Notes under the pieces: model-generated
The model's database searches: none
Told to the model about the DNA's origin: nothing
The model's input: only the letters and a program-made list of their open reading frames with translations
NCBI GenBank assembly: GCA_026770595.1
Contig: MU633650.1
Span: 1 to 32,897, forward strand
Length of the DNA: 32,897 nt
DNA from: Ochromonadaceae sp. CCMP2298
Taxonomy: Eukaryota; Sar; Synurophyceae; Ochromonadales; Ochromonadaceae
Direction: 5' to 3'
Shown: positions 1 to 9,500 of the stretch, in pieces
How the letters are laid out: each line of letters begins with the position of its first letter
How positions within the stretch are numbered: the stretch's first letter is position 1
Position numbers and translations under genes: made by a program

Positions 1-56
1 ACTGCCCTGCCCTGCCCTGCCCTGCACTGCCCTGCCCTGTTCTACCCTGCCCTGAC
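1..56. repeat. Degenerate CCCTG pentanucleotide repeat in an intron
   Basis: A pyrimidine-rich simple repeat of CCCTG units with a few substitutions opens the window. The following stretch, to the CACAG at 102-106, is also pyrimidine-rich and ends like a 3' splice site. The block is therefore most likely the tail of an intron in the dynamin-like gene that continues upstream of the window. The true repeat length cannot be known because the window edge cuts it. Confidence 0.75.
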
Positions 57-106
57 CTTCTCTACCCCACGCCCAAACCACATCACACCACTCTCGCTCT
101 GCACAG

Positions 107-2458
107 CTCAAAATGCCCCAGATTTGCGTAATGGGTGACCAGTCCTCCGGGAAGTCAAGCGTCCTGGAGGCGCTGTCTGGCATTCCCTTCCCTCGCGGTG
201 CTGGCCTGGTGACCAGGTGCCCACTGCGGATGGTGATGCGGAGGGCACGCGAGGGAGAGACCTGGTCTGCCGAGGTGTCTACGACGGTGACCCCCGAGAG
301 CGTGCAGAAAGCCAAGGACGTGGTGCACCTGAGCCAGCTGATGAACAGAGCCATGCACACGCTCTGCGCAGACGATGTCAGCTTCTCCACAGAGAGCGTG
401 GTGATCAACCTCGTCTCGCCTGACGCTTGCGACCTTACGGTAGTGGACCTGCCGGGCATCATCCGCACAGTCACCGTAGGCCAGGACGTGCAGGCCATCG
501 AGCAGGTGAACAGGCTCATCAAGTCATGCCTGGCGGACGAGAGGACCGTCATTCTAGCGGTCATTCCGGCGAACCAGGACATAGCTACGGTGGACATACT
601 GGAGCGCGCAGAGGGTGTGGACCCCACAGGAGAGCGCACAATCGGCGTGCTTACGAAAACAGATCTTATTGGCCAGGGGGGCGAGGATGAAATCATAGAG
701 GTTGTCAACAATCGCCGCAAGCCGCTCGCACTGGGCTACACAATGGTCAAGAACCGCTCGCAGAAGGACATCAAGGACAACATTTCTTCCGCGAAAGCGC
801 GCGAGAACGAGGAGAACTTCTTCTCAACCCACCCCGTGTTCCGCAACTGCAACGAGACCCTCTACGGTGCGGACCAGCTTTCCAAGAAGCTGACCGACGT
901 GCTGGTGGCGCGCATCAAGACCTCGCTGGTGCCCATGAAGCGCATAGTGGAGGCCCGGCTGAACGAGGTACGCGCCAGCCTCCGCGCCATGCCGAAGGCC
1001 TTCTCGCCGCCAAAGACGCCCCAAGATAGGCAGAAGCTGCTGGTGGCCATCACGCAGCAGTACTTGCGCTACTTGGTGGACTGCATCCGCGGCGAGTACT
1101 GGGACCGCGTGCTAGTGCGCCACGCAGAGCTGCGCATGTACAACACCATCGTGAAGAAGTTCGAAATATTCCAGGCGCAAATCATGGACTCTGCACCGGA
1201 CTTCAAGGACCCAGAGTTTATCGACGATCTAGCCACGCAGATACGGCAGCTGCGCGGGCGGGAGTTGCCTGGCTTCATGTCGCAGCAGGCGTTCCACATG
1301 TGCATCGCGCAGTACATCGATCTGTGGCAAGAGCCTATGCAGGAGCTGATCCAGGACGTACACTCTGTAGCTGTCGATGTGTCAGTCAACCTCGCAGAGG
1401 TGCTATTTGTGCAGTACCCGGGTCTGCGGGAGGGCTTCAAGAACGTGACTGAGCGGTCGCTGGCGGGCATGGCGGAGGACACAAGCAGCCGTCTGCGGAA
1501 TGTGCTGAACAGGGAAAAAGACCCCTTCACGATGAACATCTTCCTGCCCCAGTGGGTGAACAAGCTGCGCTACGATCGGTTCAAGAAGGCGGTGGAGGGG
1601 GTGTTTGACGAGTGCAACGCATCGGACTACACAGTCGCCAAGGAGGAGACCTTCATCTCCATCAGGGAGTGGTACAGGGACACGCACTCGGTGGCGCCCT
1701 CGGCCAGCGCCGCAGATATGTCGGAGATAATGGAGGCGTACTGGAATCTGTCCTCGAAGCGCTTCATCGACAACTGCTGCATGATGACAGACTCAGACCT
1801 GCTCACAAACCTGCCCGCGCGCATCCAGGACGCGATGTACGACTTCCTGGGGGACGACGAGAGGCTGCAGACGTTCTTTGTGGAAGACCCCGCACTGGCG
1901 GCGAAGAAGCTAGAGGCGGAGATGCAGCGGGATAAGCTGATGATCGCGTTCTCCCGGCTGAATAGCATCGTGCCCCCCGCGAAGCCAATAAAGCTGGTTA
2001 AAAAGGACGAGGAGGAGAAGGGAGAGGAGGAGAACGGTGAGGAAGCTGTGGATCTCCACTGCTGTACATCGCTTGAATATCTTTTAAATTTTGTGCTTTC
2101 ATCCCTCTAATCTCGATCTCTTACTCCCACTCTCTCAATCACTGACTTAGGTGTTGCAGAAGAGAAGGAGAAGTATGAATCGCCTACCCCCACAGACGAC
2201 GAGGTCGAGTTCACAGTGCCCATCGGCGAGGCAGGCATCGGGCTCATCATCGTACACGACCCCTCCTCCAGTTACGTGGTTATCAAGGGCTTCAGAGCCA
2301 TGCCCTACAAAAAAGAGAACCCTGCACAGGCGGCGGGTCTGCGGGTGGGCGACCGCATCAAGTCCATCAACGACAGCTTCCTGCTGGACCACAACCACGC
2401 CGTCAACCTGATCCGGGCAGCCAAGGGAGAGATCAAGCTTGGGATCATTCGGAAATAA
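107..2458 (+). CDS. Mx/dynamin-like large GTPase with C-terminal PDZ domain (5' partial)
   Basis: Large membrane-remodelling GTPase. Counting from the ATG at 113, the P-loop GDQSSGKS is at residues 8-15, the G2 threonine at 34, DLPG at 112-115 and TKTD at 181-184. A stalk follows, then a GTPase-effector-like region at about 536-620 and a charged K/E tail. That ATG lies only seven residues before the P-loop, and CTC AAA upstream is in frame behind a 3' splice signal at 105-106, so an earlier exon is probably missing. Unspliced reading stops at 2110. A GTGAGG donor at 2037 joins acceptor 2150 (or 2159) in frame to a PDZ domain with a GIGL carboxylate loop, ending at TAA 2456-2458. The PDZ exon has no in-frame ATG before the domain, which supports splicing over a separate gene. 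GTPase identity is sure; the join is well supported but unproven. Confidence 0.88.
2037..2150 (+). other. Intron with tandem acceptors in the dynamin-PDZ gene
   Basis: The donor is GTGAGG at 2037 and leaves a phase-1 codon. A T/C-rich tract and a CTGAC branch-like motif near 2142-2146 precede two AGs, at 2149-2150 and 2158-2159. Both acceptors restore the PDZ reading frame and differ by exactly three codons. The second lies at a more usual distance from the branch-like A. Retaining the intron gives a stop at 2108-2110 and a protein without PDZ. Confidence 0.75.
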
Positions 2459-2568
2459 GGACAAGGAGCGCCACCAGGTCGGTCGATACTACCACGTAGT
2501 TTCAGACTTTTCACTTCTTTTACACGCGCATGTACACAATAATATACACCTACTTGTGAACCAAGGAC

Positions 2569-3189
2569 TCAGAACAGTTTATGGATCTTCTTGGCCTTGG
2601 CTGCTTTCAGCTTCTGCTGCTTCGTGGGCCGGTTCTTGTACGCCTTGACTGTCTTCGCCCTATCGGCCTGGATGTCAAGGAACTTCCTCTTCGAGTAGTC
2701 CTTAATCTGCCTATCTGCGAGGATCTCCTCCACGATCGTCTGCTTCCGCTCCTTATTCGTCAAGCGTGAAGACTTGTACTCCGCAGCGCCCTCTATTACG
2801 GTTCCAGTGTGCAGCACCTTTCCTATCTTGTCGGGGTTTTTGTAGAACCGCTTGGGATCGATGTAGTTCCTCATCTGGATCATTCGTATCTCCTGCTTCA
2901 TCTTGGTATCGAGTTTCATGGGTTGCATGTCGAACCATCCCTTACCCAACGTTGCAGGCGCCACCTCTTTCTCGGGGTTTAGGGCTGGAGCAGCGAGTGT
3001 TGTCCCACTGTACAACGATGATGAACTTTGCGCTTTGAGAATGGGGTTCGCACTCCCGCCTTTTGTTATCCTTCCTCGATTCGCCAGGTCTGTGTGCTGC
3101 ACCTTGCCGGCACTGAGGAGCCTGTCGTTTAGAATGCTGAAGGCCGAGGCAGCCGAGGCTTTCCCCGCGGGCTTCGAGGAGGAGGCCAT
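2569..3189 (-). CDS. Fcf2/TdIF2-family pre-rRNA processing protein
   Basis: A 206-residue basic protein, intronless. The conserved Fcf2 core starts at about residue 84 with GKGWFDM, followed by a helix, RNYIDPKRFYK at 107-117, GTVIEGAAEYKSSRLTNKER at 129-148, and a lysine-rich C-terminus ending in KKIHKLF. In yeast and animals this family (Fcf2, DNTTIP2/TdIF2) works in the nucleolus in early cleavages leading to 18S rRNA. I chose the ATG at 3187-3189 (A at -3, G at +4). The frame stays open upstream to 3276, but with no ATG there. The N-terminal 80 residues are Ser/Ala-rich and poorly conserved, as usual in the family. It is convergent with the dynamin-PDZ gene (110 bp between stops) and divergent from the HECT gene. 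Confidence 0.93.
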   Translation of the reverse strand: MASSSKPAGKASAASAFSILNDRLLSAGKVQHTDLANRGRITKGGSANPILKAQSSSSLYSGTTLAAPALNPEKEVAPATLGKGWFDMQPMKLDTKMKQEIRMIQMRNYIDPKRFYKNPDKIGKVLHTGTVIEGAAEYKSSRLTNKERKQTIVEEILADRQIKDYSKRKFLDIQADRAKTVKAYKNRPTKQQKLKAAKAKKIHKLF

Positions 3190-3533
3190 TTTAGAGACTG
3201 AGGAAATGGTGGGGCGGCGTTGTAGATGCGAGGCCTTCGGGGAAATGGCTCTGCATTGATGCCAAGCAGCGGACACGAGGGAGAGGAAGAGTGGGTGGAG
3301 AGAGAGAGAGAAAATGGGAACAAAAAGGGGAATGTCCTATTCCCTACCGTTTTGTACACAGAGTACATCAACTTCCTGGACTGCAAAGAGGAAAGAAGAA
3401 CCTGGAGGTGTTGGGTCTTCTCCTCCTCCTCCTCGTGATTCCAGGCACTTCCAACTCGCCTTTGCCACGCCGTGAGGCACAAGGATCAGAGTTGTCAAGG
3501 GACCAGATTGCTCTATTCGTGGAAAGGGGCGTC
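3190..3533. promoter_or_regulatory. Shared divergent promoter region, Fcf2 / giant HECT gene
   Basis: This 344-bp region between two divergent starts must hold both promoters and 5' UTRs. Visible features are a GA-run near 3299-3313, a CTCCTCCTCC tract near 3418-3435, and an upstream ORF of 53 codons (ATG 3314-3316, stop 3473-3475) in a different frame from the HECT start. I see no convincing TATA box. Confidence 0.5.
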
Positions 3534-6500
3534 ATGAAGGATTTCTCGCACCTCCTCCTCGATGTAAGTGCTGCGTGCATATCCTGTGTATCCCCCCCTC
3601 CCCTAACCTTACTCCTCTTATTCAAAAGCCTGCGGGGGAGGAAATGCTGAGGAATCTTTCCATATCACCGAAGAAATGGAGTACGTTGATGCAGGAGCTC
3701 TCGGAGGTGAGTCCGCCTCTCGCTTGCACCTGCTTGGACCGCCTCTCTCCTGTACCCCCTCTCTCCTTTTCTCACCCGCTTGTGTCCACTTCTTCATGCG
3801 CAGCTCTGCGGGGCCGCAAATGCTAAAGAGGCTTTGGCTCACATAACGAAGACTACCTCATCTATCGTGAGTCTGCACTCCCGTCCTGCGCTCAAGAGCT
3901 CGCAATTTGAGGAGGCTGAGGCGCGGCGCGTGCACAAGGTGCTGTCCCGTCTGCAGGCACAGCCGCAGTTGAAGGTCAGTCGCATCAACGCCCGCGTCTT
4001 TACCGCCCTTATCGGCAGCTTGGAAACAACAGAGACCGGCAGAGTGCTCCTGCAAGCCCTGCAGCAGGCAGCGCCTTACGTCAATCGTTCAGGGCGAAAG
4101 AAAGCGTCCAGGAGCGGCAGCGGCAGTTCTTCCAGTAGCCCCAGCACCAGCACTACTAGCAGTGGAAAGTATGGAACTAGTGGTGTGGAGGATCCCGCAG
4201 TCGAACTGCTGCAGTTCATCAAATACGCGATGGAAAACAGCACTCTAAGCAACTACCTGGTGCTACTGCGGCTGCTGCTCTGCCTTTTGCAGAGACCCGA
4301 CCTGGCGTCGGATTTCTCCAGTTCTGAGGCGGAGCTGCAGGAGGTGCGTGCGCGTCTGAACAGCTACTCGGTGCTCGACACAGCGCAGCTGAAGGAGATA
4401 GGTGCCATGGAAGAGGCTCGTGAGCACATGCTCACCTTCGAGAATGTTCCTCGCTTGCTGCTGGCTAGCGGTGCGCCGACAAAGCTGGGCACCTACGAGG
4501 TGCAGGGCAGGGCGGTAGGGGTGGTAGCGGGTGTGCGGGTTCTGCCCACAGCAGGCCCTCGCTACTTCGAAGTGATTCTGAAGGGGCGGGGCTTCTCGGG
4601 AGTGAAGGTGGGCTGGGGTCTCTGCGGGGCAGACCTGGGCAGTAGCAGCTCGGGACTGGGCGGATCAGACCAGGCCTGGGTGCTGGAGGGGTTCTCCAAC
4701 CACTTCTTCCACAACGCAGCGGAGGAAGGGCGGCGGCGGAAGGCTGAGCTGGCAGAGCAGCAGCAGATACGGGGATTGCTGAAGCCTGGTGGGGGCGCAT
4801 TGGGCGAGGAGGAGGAGCTGGAGGACAGAGAAGACGAGGACGACGGCGAGGGCGAGGGCTCTCTCTTCGCGAACCTGTTTGTGGAGGAAGATGACGGCGA
4901 AGACGAGCCTTCGGCCCAGCACGACGAGGCGGGGGATGGTGGGGGCGGGACAAGTGCAGAGGCACAGGCGTTCTTGGACTTCATGCGCGAGGAGGAGAAG
5001 GGAGACGTCACCACTATCCGCCGCTTGCTGCTTGGCCGCAGTAATAGCGGAGGCGGCAGCGCTGGGATGGTGAGTACCACTGCGACAGCAGCTCCGAGTG
5101 AGACGAGCGAGGTGAGCTCCACGGGCACTGACAGGTCCTCTGCCAGAGACGTAATCGGGGGCGCGGTGCCCAGCGCAGAGCGGGACACCAAGAGCAGGAC
5201 GGCGCTGCGGGCGGGTGGACTGCAGCTGCTAGAGGCGTCCGTGGGATCTTTGCCTTCCGACGTGCTAGAGGGCGGTCCGTCAAGTATCAAGCTGGATGGA
5301 GTCGCTGAGGACGCAGCAGCTGGGGGTCCTGAGGGAACCAACGCAACCCGCCCAGCCGAGGCCCCAATAGAGAGCAACCGACAGGACGCATTGTACAACT
5401 ATTCCTGGGTGGCGGGCTCGGTGCTGGGCTGTCTGCTGCTTCCCGCCTCTGGGGAAATGCGCTTCTTTGTGGAGGGCACTTGCGTGGGCGTGGCGCCTGT
5501 GCGCATACCCCTGCAGCACATGGCGCAGAGCGGCGTCTGCCCCGCATTCTCCTGCAACCCCAGCTCCGGTCTGGAAGTGAATGTGGGCCAGACGACCTTC
5601 CGGTACGAGCGGGAGGTGCAGCAGCACTTGCGGCAGTTGGGTGTGTCGGTCGCGCCAGTTGTACCAGTTACTGCCGCGGCGGAGGGGGGAGGCAAGCAGG
5701 ATGTAGATGCCGAGGCACAGCCGGAGTCCACTTCGCCAATAGCTCTGCTGCAGAGTAAGTCGGACAGCTACCTAGCCCTCAACCAGGCAGAGGTCGGTAG
5801 CAAGGGCGCGGGCAGCGGCGTGACGGTGAGCAGTTTCGGGTCTGAGGCGTGGAAGTGCTTCACACTGGAGGTGAGCGCGCGATTGCACCCAGATGTGCAG
5901 ATGGTGTCCGAGCCCGCAAGCCGCGCCCCCACGCCCCGGGGGGATAACACGCCGCCCTCCCATAGCGCAAGGGCTGAAGCTGGGTTGGACAGCGCCTCAG
6001 ACTGGGCGCCCAAGTACTGCCTGCTCAGCTGCGGACCCCTAGAGAGCAACCTCGGCGCGCAGGCGGGCGGCAGTGCAGACGACTACGGCTGCAGCTTCGG
6101 CGTGGACTCGCTAGGCTGCGTGTACTTTACCGTGCAGGGCGGCGAGACTGTGCGCTCTGCACCAGGCACCTGCAAAGCCGGGCAGTGGTACCACCTGGCC
6201 GTGAACTACACCCACATCCGCAGCGCCAACAAGGCCTCTGTCTGCATCATGGTGAACGGCTGCGTGGCCAGCCAGCACGAGCTGCTCTACACCAAGCGCA
6301 CCCGTCTGGGCCGCATCCTGCCCCGCATCTTCTGCGTCGGCGGCCAGTACCAGGCAACCAAAATAGCCCCCTCTCCCTCGTCCTCGCCCGCTCCCTCGCC
6401 CACACTCACGCCCTCATCACCCTCCAAGGGGCTCGCGGGGACCCCCACTATATCCCCTGTGGGTGCGTGGGTGGGCGACGTGTGCGAGGTGCGAGCGTGG

Positions 6501-9500
6501 ACGAGCGCCCGCACCTCCGACCGCGTAGCTGCTACGATGGGGAGGGGCAAGATCGCGGGCGTGGAGGTGGACCTGTTCGCACTATTCCCGCTGGAGGAGG
6601 GCCACGGTCTGCAGGTATACGACGCAGCGGTGGTGAAGAACTCCGTCAGGGGCAAGGGCAGCATAGCCCTCATGGGGGACTGCGAGTGGGGCGTGATCCC
6701 CGCGCAGCAGGGGGGCGACCCCTGTGCACAGTACCTGACTCTACCCATCAGCGCAGAGGACCCGGCTCTGTCGGATAGTACCCGCGCAGCCCTGCGGGAG
6801 ACGAGCGACGTCGAGCATGCGAAGCTGCCCGCAGACTCGGATTGGACACAGGGGACGCAGGGGGAGACTCCGCAGCTCTTGGCGTGCGTGGTCGCGAAGC
6901 TGCTGGTGTCGTGCGACAAGTACTGCGCTATGCAAAGGGACCTGGCGGACTCCTCGCCCCTGCGGAAGTCGCCCGCACTACAAGCGCAGCTCAAGGTGGT
7001 CCTGGAGCCCACCCGACTAACCTTCTTGCTGCTCGACTCGATCTTGAGGCAGATTATTAGTTTGCTCAGCGAACACGCGGTCAGCGGAAGGCACTCTCTG
7101 TCGTTGCTGACTTCATCTGCTGAAGCCATATTCGCCGTCATCCGAGTCAACGCCAGCGCGGCGACCGCCAAGGGTGTCGCCATCGACCCTGCCACGGACC
7201 TCGCCAAATCTGACGCATCTGCCCCTTTGCTGGTGGCCCTACTGCACTTCGTTTCGGGCTCTAGCTGTGACGGGCCCGTGGCGCGTCTCCGCAGTGAGGC
7301 CGTGTCGACGCTGATCGCTGGGCTGGATTTTTTCATCCCCGGGAAGGACAACCAGCTGTTCGCTGTGGAGTGCCTGGCGCTGAAGAAGAGCGGGAACGTG
7401 CTGGGGACTGGCCTCGCGGATAAGGGGCAGGCACATGAGAAGGGGGAGAGGGGAGAGAGGGGGCAGGAGAAGCCGCAGGAGAAAGGAGTAGCGAGCCACG
7501 GGATCTATCAAGAGGTTGCCTCCATTATCCTGTCCGCCAGCCCCGAGGCGCTGCAGCAGTCTGCCCTGCCCGCCGACCCCTTAGTAGCACTGCTGAGCAT
7601 GAGCACAGCAGGGGATGACGCTTTGCTGGCTGCCCTCTGCGTGGATATCGGCACCCCCGCGTTCATAGCGCAGGTGCTGCCAGACACGTTGCGGCCGCTG
7701 TCCACCCCCGCGTTAGAGGCCGCCTGGAGCATACGCAGCGGACAGCTGCCCACCTCGGGCGTGGGGGTGATTCCCCGGGTGGGCGAGCTAGTGCAGCGCG
7801 GGCCTAACTGGCAATACGGGGATCAGGACGGGGGCGCGGGGTCCCTGGGCATAGTGGCGGAGGTGGGCAGGTGGCTGGACGAACCCCTGGACTACTCAAA
7901 GCTCACCGTGCACTGGCGCAACGGCAGCGTCAACTGCTACGCTTACGCGGTGGGCGCTCCCTCGGGCGTGGGCGTAGATGGCGAGGACGAGTCTCTCTTC
8001 GAGGTGGCGGTGCTCCGCGTGCAAGGGCCGCCGGTCGCAAACCCGGTCAATAGCCGCGCAGCGGGCAAGCCAAGCGATGTGCAGTACACCCGGCGCGAGC
8101 TGTCCTACACCCCCGAGGAGGTGAACAAGGCTTTGAACGAGGACAGGGGCTCGGGCGCGATCACAAGGCGCTCCGTGCTGGCCTACATGAAAGAGGTGGC
8201 CCCAGTGGAGTGGCAGGAGCGACAGCGCATCGTGAAGGCCTCCAACTCCCTCCTGTCGAAGATGAATGCCATCGACATATCCCTCATATACGCCGACTTC
8301 TACCGAACATTCTCGAGCGCGCGCACAGACGCTGGCAGGGGCAAGGGACTGTTCATCCAGCCGCGCAGCTCAAGCAAGCTCTTCTCCAGCGCAGCCTTCT
8401 TCCTGCAGAGACTGACGCGCCTACTCGCCTTCCTCATCCGAGAGGGGGGCGACCCCAGCGCGCAGGGCCCCTACCGCCTGCTGGTGGCCATCCACGCATT
8501 GCTCACGGGTGTCATGGGTGCATCTGCCAGTGCCTCGGGAGGGCTGGGGTTGTGTGGGGCGTCGGGGACGTCTAGGGCGGAGAGCACTCTGGAAGTGGTT
8601 GCTGCTGAGGCAGTAGTGACGCAGGGATCCTTCCGCGGCAAGGACGGGTCTGCACTTGCTTGGGACTGGCAGGCCGGTCTGTGGCGCCCCGAGAAAACTA
8701 AAGCCCCCGCACCCTTGAAGATCGAAAGGCGTATATCCGGAAAGGCGGCTGCGCTGCTGGGCTTCACTGAGACCAAGACCCTCACAGACCTGACTATCGA
8801 CAAGAACTACCTAGGGGGGAATCTGTTCATCAAGTCGCGCCTCAGGGCCGTGGAGATCGTGCAGTCTGGGGATCGCGAGTGGAACACCTGCATCTGCACC
8901 ACCGCCCTACACCCCCACACCGGCGTCTACCGGTGGTACGTGAAGATCAAGAACTTCGCCGAGCGCCGCGGGCACTGCATGCTCGGCGTGGCCACCTCCG
9001 ACTTCAGCTTCGACGAGTTCCTGGGCCAGCACCAAGAGAGCTGGGGCCTGTCCCCCAACCTCGACCTCTTCCACGGTGGGCGCAAGCGGCGGTCCGACTC
9101 TGAGCGCAAGCTGTCCGTGGGCTGCGTGGTGGAGGTGACCCTGGACACCAACAAGGGCTCCATCGTCTTCGCAGAACTGGGCCTGGACGGCACGGGGAAT
9201 ACGATAACGCCACTGGGCTTCGACAACGTCCGCGGTGTCACCGTGTATCCGGCCTTCTCCCTGTACTCCCCCGGCGACTGCATCTCCATCCTGACTAACC
9301 TGGAGGACATCGCTGCACTCAAAATGCGCGACAGCTCGCTACGTGAAACGGACCGGAGCGAAGCTCTGCCCGTCCCGAAGCAGCTGCACGTGCTACTCGG
9401 AGCTCCTCAGCCCCTAGTGGTTGACTACGCGCTGCAGATGGTGGAGAACGCGGCGCAGTACCTGAAGGGCCTGGACTCCACTTCAGCGCCTAGATGCTGC

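Noticed and set aside
2216-2458. PDZ domain as a separate small gene
   Set aside because: No in-frame ATG before the domain (only GTG), while splicing from the dynamin exon restores frame with a good donor and acceptor.
3190-3276. Longer N-terminus for the Fcf2 protein
   Set aside because: The extended frame begins at GTG with no ATG; the ATG at 3187-3189 has a good context and the family N-terminus is variable.
4562-5398. Minus-strand Ser/Pro-rich ORF (278 codons) opposite the SPRY insert
   Set aside because: The low-complexity product mirrors the acidic insert codons on the plus strand; no independent evidence of a gene.
6287-7351. Long minus-strand ORF (354 codons) inside the HECT gene
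   Set aside because: Antisense shadow of GC-rich coding sequence; no recognisable domain, and the plus strand encodes conserved domain sequence throughout.
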